Shown in pieces: positions 1-9,968 of a stretch of DNA of 64,000 nucleotides. The translations under genes were made by a program, and so were the position numbers. Each line of letters begins with the position of its first letter. Position 1 is the stretch's first letter. The notes under the pieces were generated by a model. The model searched no databases. It had not been told where the DNA came from and saw only the letters and a list, made by a program, of their open reading frames with translations. This DNA comes from Marinobacterium mangrovicola (GTDB taxonomy: Bacteria > Pseudomonadota > Gammaproteobacteria > Pseudomonadales > Balneatricaceae), in the NCBI RefSeq assembly GCF_004339595.1, contig NZ_SMFU01000009.1, positions 600,580 through 664,579 on the forward strand. Direction: 5' to 3'.

Positions 1-123
1 AACCAGGTAGGCAATCTTGCGCGTAATTACGCTGGTTTTGCCCGATCCGGCACCAGCGAGCACGAGTAACGGGCCACCGATATAGTGGACGGCCTCCTGC
101 TGGCGGGGGTTCAGTTTGCTCAT
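1..123 (-). CDS. rep: ATP-dependent DNA helicase Rep, N-terminal fragment (cut by window edge)
   Basis: Only the first 41 codons are in the window. The translation begins [12 protein letters not shown] and contains the Walker A loop [15 protein letters not shown], followed by KIAYLV. This is the UvrD/Rep superfamily 1 N-terminus, with the Q-motif glutamine in NPRQQEAV. The MSKLNP opening is closer to Rep (E. coli MRLNPGQQQAV) than to UvrD or PcrA. Rep is a 3'-5' helicase that clears protein roadblocks ahead of the replisome. The ATG at 121-123 is preceded by a GAGGTG ribosome binding site. The rest of the gene lies left of the window, so intactness cannot be judged. Confidence 0.85.
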   Translation of the reverse strand, partial: MSKLNPRQQEAVHYIGGPLLVLAGAGSGKTSVITRKIAYLV

Positions 124-430
124 GACACCTCAATAAAAGCTAAATGTTGTAACGATACGGCCGATCTAATAAGAGATTCTGTTCAAAAGCGGTGGTATTT
201 TAAGACAATCCGCCACCGCTCAGTCGCAGAGTTCTCAGGAACCGCCTCCACGCATTACCCGGGACGGATAATCCTAAGAGACTGAAAGAAAACGATTTAA
301 ACAGTTGTTTCAAGCCTGATTTGTACGTGTTAATCTGGCTGGCCTTCCGGGGCAGCCATTATCGCACGAGAGTGGCGAATCTCAGAGCACTCCGGCGCCG
401 TACCTATCGCAGTTTCAGAAGGACCGGCAG
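124..430. other. Divergent intergenic region between rep and the EAL gene
   Basis: This 307-base gap must hold the promoters of both divergent genes. The only structure I see is an 8-bp inverted repeat, AGCGGTGG at 188-195 and CCACCGCT at 213-220. Read leftward, the hairpin is followed by TTTTG, so it could act as a leader attenuator for rep. No convincing -35/-10 pair stands out. Confidence 0.4.
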
Positions 431-2143
431 ATGCTGGCATTTGACCAGGCAACACACGACAGTGACAACGATCAGCAACAGCTGTTGCTGCTAGATCCCA
501 CAGCACGGCTTGAGCCGCTGCTGCAATCGGTACTGATACCGACGGACGGCTTTCGTCTGCAGGCGTGCGCGAGCACGGAGGATATCGAAAAGAAGCTGTC
601 GAGCGGAGCACTGCTGCTCTGCTACACCAACGATAAACCCGCACTTCAGAACCTGATCAAGCGGGTACAGCTGGCTCATCCCGGCATGCCTATCATCGTC
701 TTCAATGACCATCTGGCTGAAGCCGATCCTTCCCTGCTGGTCCGCCAGCCGCTTATCGATCAGCTCAGCCTGAAAAAGCTCGACCGCGACCTGCTACTGC
801 GCTCCCTGCGCTACGCCCAATGCACCCGTCGCAGCCAAGACGCCCTCGCCCAGCTTAAAATTACCGATCCACTCACCGGTGTGGGTAACCGTCAGTACTT
901 TTACCAGGCGCTGGTTAACGAGCTGCAGGAAAAGCAGCAGCTGGCCCTGATCACCGTCGACTTCGACAGTTTCAGCCGCTTCAACAATGAATTCGGCCAC
1001 GACGCCGGCGATGAAGTGGTGTTGGAGCTGAGCCGTCGCCTGCGCAGTTTCGGCGAAACCCGGCATATCTCCCGTATCGGCAGCGACGAATTCGCCTTTA
1101 TTCTGCCGGTAGATGAAGCCGATGTTATCGAGCACCGCACCAAGGGACTCCTCGGCGAACTGATTGCGGCGCTGATGCCGGCATACAACATCGGAGACGG
1201 TGAAAAGACGTTGAGCTGCAGTATCGGCGTTGCCTACTCGCCCCGGCACAGCAGCGAATTCGACACCCTGATCAAGCAGTCCGGCCTGGCGCGAACCCGC
1301 GCCAAACAGAAGGGCGGACTCAGCTACGCTATTTACGATACCCGTCTGGACCGTAGCGAAAACGAAGATATCACGCTGGAGCCCGAGCTCTGGCGCGCCC
1401 TGCAGAACGAAGAGTTCGTGCTTTATTATCAGCCCCGCATCGATCTGCGCACCGGCTGCATCACCGGCGCCGAAGCGCTGATCCGCTGGGAGCATCCAGT
1501 CCACGGTCTGATCCCGCCGGACTCATTTATCCCCGCCTGTGAAAAGTCAGGCCTGATCGTGCCGATCGGCTACTGGGTCATCCAGCGCGCCGGCCGCGAT
1601 ATGAAGCTGATCCGCGAGGCGGGGCTGCATGGCCATATCGGCGTGAACCTGTCGTTCCGCCAGTTCCAGGACACCTATCTGGCACGCACCATCGAGCGTC
1701 TGATAGAGCAGTTCGATATCGACACCTCGATGCTGGAGTTCGAACTTACCGAAACTGCGCTGTTCAGCGACGAGATGCACGTCAAGGAGTGCATCAAGAC
1801 CCTGAGCGCCCATGGCATCGCCTTCTCACTGGACGATTTCGGTACCGGCTACTCGTCATTCTCGCTGCTGCAGAAACTGCCGATCACCACGCTTAAGATC
1901 GACAAGAGCTTTATCGCCGGCGTACCCGGCAATCCCGATGATGAAGAGATTGTCCGCGCCATCGTCACCCTTGCGCACAACCTGCAAAAGAGCGTGATCG
2001 CAGAAGGCGTGGAAACCAAGAATCAGCTGGAGTTCCTGATCAAACAGGACTGCGACCAGGTACAGGGCTACTTCTTCAGCCCACCGGTGAGCCTGGATGT
2101 ATTCCTGAAGATGCTCGGTACCAACCAGCTGCAAAGCGGCTGA
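431..2143 (+). CDS. GGDEF-EAL protein, degenerate GGDEF with intact EAL (probable c-di-GMP phosphodiesterase)
   Basis: This is a 570-residue cytoplasmic protein with no membrane segments. Residues of about 18-125 (LLLLDPTARLEPLL onward) have the length and pattern of a degenerate receiver domain. The GGDEF domain follows, about 135-300, but its signature is GSDEF at residues 217-221. The EAL domain, about 320-565, keeps the expected residues: EAL at 348-350, [29 protein letters not shown] and AEGVE. Family knowledge therefore suggests c-di-GMP hydrolysis, with the GGDEF half either weakly active or a GTP-sensing regulator. The substrate assignment is inferred. The gene is monocistronic. Confidence 0.85.
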   Translation: MLAFDQATHDSDNDQQQLLLLDPTARLEPLLQSVLIPTDGFRLQACASTEDIEKKLSSGALLLCYTNDKPALQNLIKRVQLAHPGMPIIVFNDHLAEADPSLLVRQPLIDQLSLKKLDRDLLLRSLRYAQCTRRSQDALAQLKITDPLTGVGNRQYFYQALVNELQEKQQLALITVDFDSFSRFNNEFGHDAGDEVVLELSRRLRSFGETRHISRIGSDEFAFILPVDEADVIEHRTKGLLGELIAALMPAYNIGDGEKTLSCSIGVAYSPRHSSEFDTLIKQSGLARTRAKQKGGLSYAIYDTRLDRSENEDITLEPELWRALQNEEFVLYYQPRIDLRTGCITGAEALIRWEHPVHGLIPPDSFIPACEKSGLIVPIGYWVIQRAGRDMKLIREAGLHGHIGVNLSFRQFQDTYLARTIERLIEQFDIDTSMLEFELTETALFSDEMHVKECIKTLSAHGIAFSLDDFGTGYSSFSLLQKLPITTLKIDKSFIAGVPGNPDDEEIVRAIVTLAHNLQKSVIAEGVETKNQLEFLIKQDCDQVQGYFFSPPVSLDVFLKMLGTNQLQSG

Positions 2144-2167
2144 ATTAACAGCCACAGAATCAACCCT

Positions 2168-3673
2168 CTAAGCTTCCGCCAGTTTACCCCTGTAAGCCAG
2201 GGCTTCCAGCAGGTGAGCACTGCCGATATCCGCATCCCCCGCCAGATCTGCCAACGTCCGCGCCACCCGTAGCAGACGGTGACAGGCACGCGCCGAGACA
2301 TGATGGCGTACCATCACCTGCTCCAGCAGCCGCAGCGCATCATCCGGCAGCACGCAGAACTGATCCAGCTCCTGCGCCGACAGGTCGCGGTTCACCTTGC
2401 CCTGACGCACCAACTGACGCTCCCGCGCCGCTAACACCCGTTCTCTCACTTTGGCACTGCCCTCGCCCGGCTCCGACGGATGCAGCAACTCTGCAGGACT
2501 CAGTGCCGGCACATGCAGATGCAGGTCGATACGATCCAGCAGCGGTCCGGAGATACGCTGTTGATAACGTTTGATCTGGTCAGGGCTGCAGTGACAACGC
2601 TCGGTGCCATCGCCAAAGTATCCACAGGGACAGGGATTCATCGCCGCTACCAGTTGAAAGCGTGCCGGGTAATGAGTCGAGCGGGCAGCACGGGAGATCA
2701 GGATCTCGCCGCTCTCCATCGGCTCGCGCATCACCTCCAGCACCCGACGGGGAAACTCCGGTAACTCATCGAGAAACAGCACGCCCTGGTGGGCCAGAGA
2801 GATCTCCCCCGGTCTCGGTCGCCCGCCACCGCCCACCAGCGCCACGGCGGAGGCGGTATGATGCGGTGCCCGAAAAGGGCGCACGCCGGCGCAGGCAGAA
2901 TCCACCGGTAGGCCTGCTACGGAGTGAATAGCGGCTACGCTTAGCGCTTCGTTACGCTCCATCGGCGGTAACAGACCCGGCAATCTCGAGGCGAGCATGC
3001 TTTTACCGCTACCCGGCGGACCGCTGAACAACAGGTTATGGGCGCCAGCGGCGGCTATCTCCAGCGCCCGACGCGCCTGTAGCTGACCACGCACATCGGA
3101 CAGGTCCGGCACATCGGGAGATAGCGGCGGCAGTTGAGCCTCGTGCGGCAAAGCTGGCAATTCTTTACTCCCGAGCAGCTGCGTCAGCGCCAGCAGATGC
3201 TCGGTGGCTAATACCTCCACCTGCCCTGTCATTAACGCCTCTTCGGAATTTGCAGCGGGTACGATCAGCTTACGCCCGGCCGAGGCACAGGCCACTGCAG
3301 CCGGCAGTACACCGGTGACGGGCCGCACGGCACCTGAAAGCGCCAGCTCACCGATCACCTCAAACTGTTCGAGCCAGTCGCTTTTCAGCTGTCCCGAGGC
3401 CTGAAGAATGCCCAGCGCTATAGCCAGGTCATAGCGACCGCCCTCTTTCGGCAGGTCCGCCGGCGCCAGATTGATAGTGATGCGTCGTTGGGGAAAGTCG
3501 AAACCGGCGGTAATCAGGGCGCTGCGCACCCTCTCCCGCGATTCTTTTACCGCCGTTTCCGGCAGGCCAACGATAGAAAGTGACGGCAGACCGCCGGAGA
3601 GATGGATCTCAACGGACACGGCCGGCGCTTCAACGCCGAGCTGAGCCCGGGTGTGGATAATCGATAAAGACAT
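2168..3673 (-). CDS. comM: ComM/YifB family Mg-chelatase-like AAA+ ATPase
   Basis: The 501-residue protein opens MSLSIIHTRAQLGVEAPAVSVEIHLSGGLPSLSIVGLPETAV, the typical ChlI-like N-terminal domain of YifB/ComM. The AAA+ core follows, with Walker A GPPGSGKSMLA near residue 220, Walker B VLFLDELPEF, and a cysteine-containing insert MNPCPCGYFGDG. The length matches E. coli YifB (about 506). ComM family members are hexameric branch-migration helicases needed for integration of homeologous DNA in natural transformation. The gene lies just downstream of ubiK on the same strand with a 33-base gap, so the two are probably co-transcribed. Confidence 0.93.
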   Translation of the reverse strand: MSLSIIHTRAQLGVEAPAVSVEIHLSGGLPSLSIVGLPETAVKESRERVRSALITAGFDFPQRRITINLAPADLPKEGGRYDLAIALGILQASGQLKSDWLEQFEVIGELALSGAVRPVTGVLPAAVACASAGRKLIVPAANSEEALMTGQVEVLATEHLLALTQLLGSKELPALPHEAQLPPLSPDVPDLSDVRGQLQARRALEIAAAGAHNLLFSGPPGSGKSMLASRLPGLLPPMERNEALSVAAIHSVAGLPVDSACAGVRPFRAPHHTASAVALVGGGGRPRPGEISLAHQGVLFLDELPEFPRRVLEVMREPMESGEILISRAARSTHYPARFQLVAAMNPCPCGYFGDGTERCHCSPDQIKRYQQRISGPLLDRIDLHLHVPALSPAELLHPSEPGEGSAKVRERVLAARERQLVRQGKVNRDLSAQELDQFCVLPDDALRLLEQVMVRHHVSARACHRLLRVARTLADLAGDADIGSAHLLEALAYRGKLAEA

Positions 3674-3706
3674 GACACCGTCCCTGGGTCATGAGGCGAA
3701 GCTGGA

Positions 3707-4012
3707 TTACTCCGCCGGTTTGTCGTTGCCGCCTGCCTGCTCGGAAGAGCCTGCAGCAGAGCTGTCTGCGGACGCTCCCTGCTCAAGTTCAGCGAGTCGC
3801 TTCTCCAGCTGCTCGACCAGCTCCCGAGTCCGGGCAAGCACGGCGCTCTGAGCATCGAATTCATCGCGCGTCACCAGGTCCAGGCGGGAAAAGGTGCTCT
3901 GCACTACGGTACGGACCTGCTGCTGCAGCTCTTTCTGCCCCGGCAGCTCACGGGCGCCCTCGAAAATCTGGCCCAGTTGAGCATTGAGGCTATCGATCAG
4001 TTTTTGATGCAT
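3707..4012 (-). CDS. ubiK: UbiK accessory factor (BMFP/YqiC family)
   Basis: I chose the ATG at 4012, giving 101 residues beginning MHQKLIDSLNAQLGQIF. An in-frame extension exists upstream, but family members start at this MHQKxID sequence. The protein is almost entirely helical, with a predicted coiled coil (LARTRELVEQLEKRLAELEQ, about residues 55-80), and has a low-complexity Ser/Ala-rich tail. YqiC/UbiK forms trimers and binds UbiJ to assist aerobic ubiquinone synthesis. In many gammaproteobacteria it sits next to comM or glnK, as here. Confidence 0.85.
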   Translation of the reverse strand: MHQKLIDSLNAQLGQIFEGARELPGQKELQQQVRTVVQSTFSRLDLVTRDEFDAQSAVLARTRELVEQLEKRLAELEQGASADSSAAGSSEQAGGNDKPAE

Positions 4013-4110
4013 CGGGAATAAACCCCAGCTTGAATTGGTTGATGACTGAACACCACTATACCGCGCCAGGCCCCGCCCTGTCAGGCTTGGTGCAAGCCGG
4101 AAAAACCCGT

Positions 4111-4142
4111 GCACCATAAAAATGCACGCACTTTATCGGTGC
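4111..4142. promoter_or_regulatory. NtrC-like binding sites upstream of glnK-amtB
   Basis: The sequence GCACTTTATCGGTGC at 4128-4142 fits the NtrC consensus GCAC-N7-GTGC exactly. A second site, GCACCATAAAAATGC at 4111-4125, matches with one mismatch in the right arm. Their centres are 17 bp apart and lie about 130 bp upstream of the transcription start predicted from the sigma54 promoter, a normal enhancer position. Confidence 0.7.
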
Positions 4143-4225
4143 ACAATATTTGCTCAGCTTTTTTTAGCGTGCACCGCCGAAGGCCTGGTTATTTTTTGAT
4201 CCTCTCCATTATCTATCTGTTTTAA

Positions 4226-4675
<450 letters not shown>

Positions 4676-4727
4676 TCGATCCATTAACTGTTTAAGACGT
4701 TGTAAGGCCTGATGGAGGGCTAAGCAG

Positions 4728-5987
4728 ATGGAAGAACTTCTGAATACAACAGCCGGGGACGTTACCCAGCTTAAATATGCACTGGATACCTTCTACTTCC
4801 TGGTATGTGGTGCACTGGTAATGTGGATGGCCGCCGGCTTTGCCATGCTTGAAGCAGGCCTGGTTCGCGCCAAGAACACCACCGAAATCCTGACCAAGAA
4901 CGTCGCCCTGTTTGCGATCGCCTGCATCATGTATTTCGTATCCGGCTACGCCATCATGTACGGCGGCGAATACTTCCTTTCCGGCATCACCGGTGACGGT
5001 TTCACCGGCGCAGAAGAGCCCGCCACCTACGCTCCGTCTGCTGACTTCTTCTTCCAGGTTGTCTTCGTTGCAACCGCCATGTCTATCGTTTCCGGCGCTG
5101 TTGCTGAGCGTATGAAGCTGTGGGCATTCCTGCTGTTCGCTGTTGTCATGACCGGCTTCATCTACCCGATGGAAGGTGCCTGGACCTGGGGCGGCAACGC
5201 TGTCTTCGGCATGTACACTCTGGGCGATCTGGGCTTCTCTGACTTCGCTGGTTCCGGCATCGTACACATGGCAGGTGCTTCTGCTGCCCTGGCCGGTGTT
5301 CTGGTACTGGGCGCTCGTAAGGGCAAATACGGCAAGAACGGCGAAATCAACGCTATCCCGGGTGCTAACCTGCCGATGGCGACACTGGGTACATTCATCC
5401 TGTGGCTGGGTTGGTTCGGCTTCAACGGCGGTTCCGTACTGGCGACTTCCGATGTTGAAAACTCCAACGCTGTAGCCGTTGTATTCATGAACACCAACGC
5501 TGCCGCTGCCGGTGGTGTGGTTGCTGCGATGATCGTTGCCCGCATCCTGTTCGGCAAAGCCGACCTGACCATGGCTCTGAACGGTGCCCTGGCTGGCCTG
5601 GTAGCAATCACCGCTGAGCCTTCCACTCCGTCTGCTCTGCAGGCCACCATCTTCGGTGCTCTCGGCGGCGTGCTGGTTGTCTTCTCCATCATCACCCTCG
5701 ACAAGCTGAAGATCGACGATCCTGTCGGTGCGATCTCCGTGCACGGTGTTGTCGGTCTGCTGGGTCTGCTGCTGGTACCGGTTACCAACGACGGCTCCAC
5801 TTTCTCCGGCCAGATCATCGGCGCCCTGACCATCTTCCTGTGGGTCTTCGTTGTCAGCCTGATCGTATGGCTGATCATCAAAGCCATCATGGGTGTCCGC
5901 GTCAGCGAAGAGGAAGAGTACGAAGGTGTCGACCTCTCCGAATGCGGTATGGAAGCTTATCCTGAGTTCGCTTCCAGCAAGAACTAA
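4728..5987 (+). CDS. amtB: Ammonium transporter
   Basis: This 419-residue protein has about 11 membrane segments. It carries Amt hallmarks: MWMAAGFAMLEAGLVRAKNTTEIL near the N-terminus, WTWGGN, DFAGSGIVHMAGASAAL with a pore histidine, and ISVHGVVGLLGLLLV with the second conserved histidine. The N-terminus runs straight into the first membrane helix with no obvious cleavable signal peptide. It forms trimeric NH4+/NH3 channels in the inner membrane, gated by GlnK from the preceding gene. Codon use is strongly biased to common codons, suggesting high expression when induced. A terminator follows 22 bases after the stop. Confidence 0.96.
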   Translation: MEELLNTTAGDVTQLKYALDTFYFLVCGALVMWMAAGFAMLEAGLVRAKNTTEILTKNVALFAIACIMYFVSGYAIMYGGEYFLSGITGDGFTGAEEPATYAPSADFFFQVVFVATAMSIVSGAVAERMKLWAFLLFAVVMTGFIYPMEGAWTWGGNAVFGMYTLGDLGFSDFAGSGIVHMAGASAALAGVLVLGARKGKYGKNGEINAIPGANLPMATLGTFILWLGWFGFNGGSVLATSDVENSNAVAVVFMNTNAAAAGGVVAAMIVARILFGKADLTMALNGALAGLVAITAEPSTPSALQATIFGALGGVLVVFSIITLDKLKIDDPVGAISVHGVVGLLGLLLVPVTNDGSTFSGQIIGALTIFLWVFVVSLIVWLIIKAIMGVRVSEEEEYEGVDLSECGMEAYPEFASSKN

Positions 5988-6009
5988 GGCTCATTAACTG
6001 AGCTGATAA

Positions 6010-6035
6010 GGGAGCCCTGCGAGGCTCCCTTTTTT
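6010..6035 (+). terminator. Rho-independent terminator after amtB
   Basis: Stem GGGAGCC (6010-6016) pairs with GGCTCCC (6023-6029) around the loop CTGCGA, followed by six T. It separates glnK-amtB from the second PII gene. Confidence 0.9.
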
Positions 6036-6071
6036 ACGTACTCAATTTGCGTTTTCTGCCGGATGACGCGT

Positions 6072-6100
6072 ATGCGAAATCTGGCTATTGTAGGTATACT
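6072..6100 (+). promoter_or_regulatory. Possible sigma70 promoter of the second PII gene
   Basis: TATACT at 6095-6100 is a good -10 element, about 75 bases before the ribosome site of the downstream gene. The -35 region (around 6072-6078) is poor. No sigma54 element is seen here, which suggests constitutive expression, unlike the first copy. Confidence 0.35.
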
Positions 6101-6179
6101 CAAAGATTCGGTACTTAACCGGATGAAGTCCGGGCACTTTGCTGCAAAGCAGTGCGCCCAACGATTAACGAGGAGTTAA

Positions 6180-6521
<342 letters not shown>

Positions 6522-6589
6522 GCGTCTCGACCCACCCCCTGCATGACTCTGGCGTGTTCTCGCCAGTCACTGTTTGTGTCGCAAATCTA

Positions 6590-6617
6590 TTGCACTTAAA
6601 CCACTGTTTGCTAGGAT
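6590..6617 (+). promoter_or_regulatory. Possible sigma70 promoter of the PAS-GGDEF-EAL gene
   Basis: TTGCAC (6590-6595) and TAGGAT (6612-6617) are spaced by 16 bp and lie just upstream of the GTG start at 6660. Confidence 0.4.
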
Positions 6618-6659
6618 CTGCCTTTAGCTTTTTTGTCATGAAGTTGGGGTAAGCGTTCG

Positions 6660-8732
6660 GTGGCAAGGAAACCTGACCAGGGTCAGTTAAGTGCAGTAGC
6701 CAAGTGCGCGCTGGACGCTTTGGAAGCCTCCCCTTTGGGGGCTTGCCTGCTTGACCGGCAAGGATACTGCCTGGCGACCAACCGATCGGCGTCATCACTG
6801 CTCTCCCTCCCCGTACCGCTGCTCCAGCCCGCCGCTGTTTTTCTCGACAGCGCCTCCAGCCCCGATCTTATCTGTCGCCTGGGTTCAGTGTTCAGCAGCG
6901 AGCGAAATGGTTTCTCACTGACTCACTACCGCGTTCGCGACGAAGATTCTCTGGATCTGGAACTGCATGGCTCGGCAGTGCGTGATGACAGTGGGCAGGT
7001 GATCGCCGCCCTGGTACTGGTCCTTGATGAACGCATTCACCGGCAACGGGAGCTGGAGCTCAAGCAGTTCTCCAACGCAGTGGAAAACAGTGGCAGCGCG
7101 GTGGTTATCACCGACTCCAAGGGCCGAATCGAGTATATCAACTCGCGCTTTACCGATATCAGCGGCTACACCCTGTCCGAAGTGATCGGGCGCCAACCGT
7201 CGTTTCTCAAGTCCGGCAATACGCCCGGTGAGGTTTATGCCAACCTCTGGGCCACGGTGCTGAGCCACCGCAAATGGCGTGGTACCCTGCACAACCGGCG
7301 CAAAGACGGCGAGCTGTACTGGAGCCTGCAGTCGATCTCTCCGATTCTGGACGAGAATGGCAAGCTAACCAATATCGTCTCAGTCAGCGACGACATCACC
7401 CAGCTGAAAGAGCATCAGCAGCAGATGGAGCGGCTGGCCTTCTTCGATCCACTGACCGACCTGGGTAACCGCCGTAACTTCCGCGATCATCTGGAAGAGA
7501 TGCTGCACTCCCCCGGGGAGAACATCAGCGCGCTGCTGCTGCTCGACCTGGACCACTTCAAGAAGATCAACGACACCATGGGACACGAGGCCGGGGATAC
7601 TCTGCTGCGTACTGTCGCCAGCCGTCTCAGGTTCTGTATCAATGCACCACATACGGTCCACCGCCTCGGCGGTGACGAATTCACCGTGCTGCTGCACAAT
7701 CTCAGTTCAATCGATGCGATCCGCAACTATTGCGACGATATCATCGAGCTGCTGGCGCAGCCGCTGGACATAGGCACGCACCAGATACAGGTCACCGTCA
7801 GCGTCGGGATCACCCTGCTCGGTATCGATGCAATGGATGTCAGCAGCCTGCTGCGTAATGCCGATCTGGCCATGTACAGGGCCAAACATGTGGGTCGCAA
7901 CACCTATCAGTTCTACAGCCCCGAAATGAACACCGAGGCACATCGGGCGTTGACGCTGGAGCACGACCTGCGTCAGGCGCTGGACCGGGGAGAACTCAGG
8001 CTGCTTTATCAGCCGCAGATCGATCTGGGCAGCGGCACGCTGGTGGGTATAGAGGCGCTGCTGCGCTGGCACCATCCGATAGAGGGACCCATCTCTCCCG
8101 CTGAATTTATCCCCATGGCCGAAGAGACCGGTCTGATTATCCAGATCGGCCGCTGGGTACTGCTGCAGGCCTGTCGCCACGCCGCCCAGCTGCGCCAGCA
8201 ACTCGACACCCCCTTCCGCGTGGCGGTGAACCTCTCCGCACGCCAGTTTGATGATCTGGGCCTGGTCGCCACCGTCAGGTCGGTACTGGAAGAGACCGGC
8301 CTCCCGGCCGAATTCCTGGAACTGGAGATCACCGAGGGGCTGATGATGAACAACTACAGAGACTCCCTGGTAATGCTGCAAAAGCTGCGTGATCTGGGTG
8401 TCACCCTGGCCATCGACGACTTTGGCACCGGCTACTCCTCGTTGAGTTATCTGAAAAAGATGCCGGTCCAGGTGCTCAAGATCGATCGCTCTTTTGTCCA
8501 GGACCTGCCAGACGACCGTGACGATCTGGCGATCACCTCGACCATCATTCTGATGGCCCGCCAACTGGGGCTCCATGTACTCGCCGAAGGCATCGAAACC
8601 CAGGAGCAGCACCAGTTTCTGCTCAATTCCGGCTGTCCCGTGGGTCAGGGCTTCCTGTTCGACAAACCACTGCCGTTTGAAGATATTGTCCAGCGATACA
8701 GCCGGGAAACCTCATCCCAGCTTTATCCCTGA
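6660..8732 (+). CDS. PAS-GGDEF-EAL c-di-GMP turnover protein
   Basis: This 690-residue soluble protein begins at a GTG. In order it has a weak PAS-like segment (about 15-120), a clear PAS/PAC domain (about 132-255, [20 protein letters not shown] through [20 protein letters not shown]), a GGDEF domain with intact GGDEF at residues 337-341, and an EAL domain with EAL at 465-467. The EAL residues [33 protein letters not shown] and AEGIE are all present. Both catalytic signatures are intact, so it could make or degrade c-di-GMP; in this common architecture phosphodiesterase activity often dominates. The PAS domain probably senses a small ligand or redox state. The GTG start is uncertain. Confidence 0.88.
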   Translation: MARKPDQGQLSAVAKCALDALEASPLGACLLDRQGYCLATNRSASSLLSLPVPLLQPAAVFLDSASSPDLICRLGSVFSSERNGFSLTHYRVRDEDSLDLELHGSAVRDDSGQVIAALVLVLDERIHRQRELELKQFSNAVENSGSAVVITDSKGRIEYINSRFTDISGYTLSEVIGRQPSFLKSGNTPGEVYANLWATVLSHRKWRGTLHNRRKDGELYWSLQSISPILDENGKLTNIVSVSDDITQLKEHQQQMERLAFFDPLTDLGNRRNFRDHLEEMLHSPGENISALLLLDLDHFKKINDTMGHEAGDTLLRTVASRLRFCINAPHTVHRLGGDEFTVLLHNLSSIDAIRNYCDDIIELLAQPLDIGTHQIQVTVSVGITLLGIDAMDVSSLLRNADLAMYRAKHVGRNTYQFYSPEMNTEAHRALTLEHDLRQALDRGELRLLYQPQIDLGSGTLVGIEALLRWHHPIEGPISPAEFIPMAEETGLIIQIGRWVLLQACRHAAQLRQQLDTPFRVAVNLSARQFDDLGLVATVRSVLEETGLPAEFLELEITEGLMMNNYRDSLVMLQKLRDLGVTLAIDDFGTGYSSLSYLKKMPVQVLKIDRSFVQDLPDDRDDLAITSTIILMARQLGLHVLAEGIETQEQHQFLLNSGCPVGQGFLFDKPLPFEDIVQRYSRETSSQLYP

Positions 8733-8938
8733 ACCTGCCCGGAAAAACTTATCCACATTTGCCGGCTCCTGCAAAATAACCGCAACCTTTTGTAAATTAA
8801 TGGATTTTTAAAAAGATCCATTCTATTTACATAACAAAGCCACAGAGTTATCCAGATCCATAAACCCCAAAACTGGCCATAAACGACAGCAAGCGGACTA
8901 AACTTTCTGTGATCAACAGGAATTTATGGAGATGGCCC

Positions 8939-9958
8939 ATGTTCCTTATCCGCCCGATTCAGCAACCGGACCTGGATGTACTGCTACAGATCGCTGAAGA
9001 GTCCGGTCCCGGCTTTACCTCCCTGCCGGGCGATGCCGATTTTCTCGCCAGCAAAATCCGTCAGTCGGTGGATACCCTGGGCCGCAGTAACGCCGCGCCC
9101 GGCCCGGAAACCTATCTATTTGTGCTGGTGGACACAGACAGCGGCGAGATCGCAGGCACCTGCGGCATTACGGCCGCGGTGGGGCTGGATATGCCGTTCT
9201 ACCACTACCATGTCGGGACGATCGTGCACTCCTCGCGGGAGCTGGGCGTCTACAACGAATTCAAGACGCTGAACCTGTGTAACGACTACACCGGGAGCTC
9301 CGAACTTTGCACCCTGTATATGCGGCCCAAATATCGCCGCAGCGGTCAGGGCGTACTCCTCTCCAAGGCGCGCTTCCTGTTTATGGCGGAACATGCCAGC
9401 CGCTTTGATGACCGGGTTATAGCCGAAATGCGCGGTTTTACCGATGAGCAGCACACCAACCCTTTCTGGGAGGGGCTGGGCCGCCGCTTCTTTTCCATGG
9501 ATTATGACCAGGCGGATTACCTGACCGGTGCCGGGAACAAGGTCTTTATCGCCGAGTTGATGCCAAAGCACTCGATCTACATTCACCTGCTGCCGGAAGA
9601 GGCTCAGGCGGTCATCGGCAAAGTGCACCCGAACACCGAACCCGCCTGCGAAATGCTCAAGCGGGAGGGATTCAGATTTGAGAACTACATCGATATTTTT
9701 GATGCCGGGCCCACCCTGGCAGCCCGGCAGGGAAACATCCGCGCAATCAACAAGAGCCGCCGTGCCCGCGTCATTCTGGACGCATCACCGCCTCCGGAGG
9801 GCGCCAAACGTCATCTGGTCGCCAACACCGAAACCACCGGCTTTCGCTGCCTGATGACTGCGCTTAGCCCGGACAGGAAGAGCGTAAGACTGACAGAGGA
9901 GCAGGCCAACGCCCTCTCACTGAAGGAGGGAGACGAGGCCCGCCTGCTCAAGCTTTGA
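8939..9958 (+). CDS. astA: Arginine N-succinyltransferase
   Basis: The 339-residue protein starts MFLIRPIQQPDLDVLLQIA; the ATG at 8939 has GGAGA seven bases upstream, so I prefer it to the in-frame start 10 codons earlier. It carries AstA/AruF family sequence throughout: GPGFTSLPGDADFL, CTLYMRPKYRRSGQG (acetyl-CoA-fold loop), ARFLFMAEHASRF, VHPNTEPACEMLKREGF and NYIDIFDAGPTL. It transfers succinyl from succinyl-CoA to arginine, the first step of the AST catabolic pathway. No other ast gene is in the window, so the pathway is split or the enzyme acts alone here. Confidence 0.93.
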   Translation: MFLIRPIQQPDLDVLLQIAEESGPGFTSLPGDADFLASKIRQSVDTLGRSNAAPGPETYLFVLVDTDSGEIAGTCGITAAVGLDMPFYHYHVGTIVHSSRELGVYNEFKTLNLCNDYTGSSELCTLYMRPKYRRSGQGVLLSKARFLFMAEHASRFDDRVIAEMRGFTDEQHTNPFWEGLGRRFFSMDYDQADYLTGAGNKVFIAELMPKHSIYIHLLPEEAQAVIGKVHPNTEPACEMLKREGFRFENYIDIFDAGPTLAARQGNIRAINKSRRARVILDASPPPEGAKRHLVANTETTGFRCLMTALSPDRKSVRLTEEQANALSLKEGDEARLLKL

Positions 9959-9968
9959 GCTTTGAGCT

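Noticed and set aside
33..285. Short rightward reading frame at 85-285 over the rep start
   Set aside because: It overlaps rep antisense, has no ribosome site and no recognisable sequence.
4692..5890. Long leftward reading frames opposite amtB
   Set aside because: They show no family motifs and mirror the strongly biased codons of amtB.
8749..8856. DnaA-box-like words TTATCCACA (8749) and TTATCCAGA (8848) suggesting an origin
   Set aside because: Only two boxes, no AT-rich unwinding element or dnaA/gidA context; the same word occurs elsewhere in the window inside genes (near 16243, 17815, 61974).
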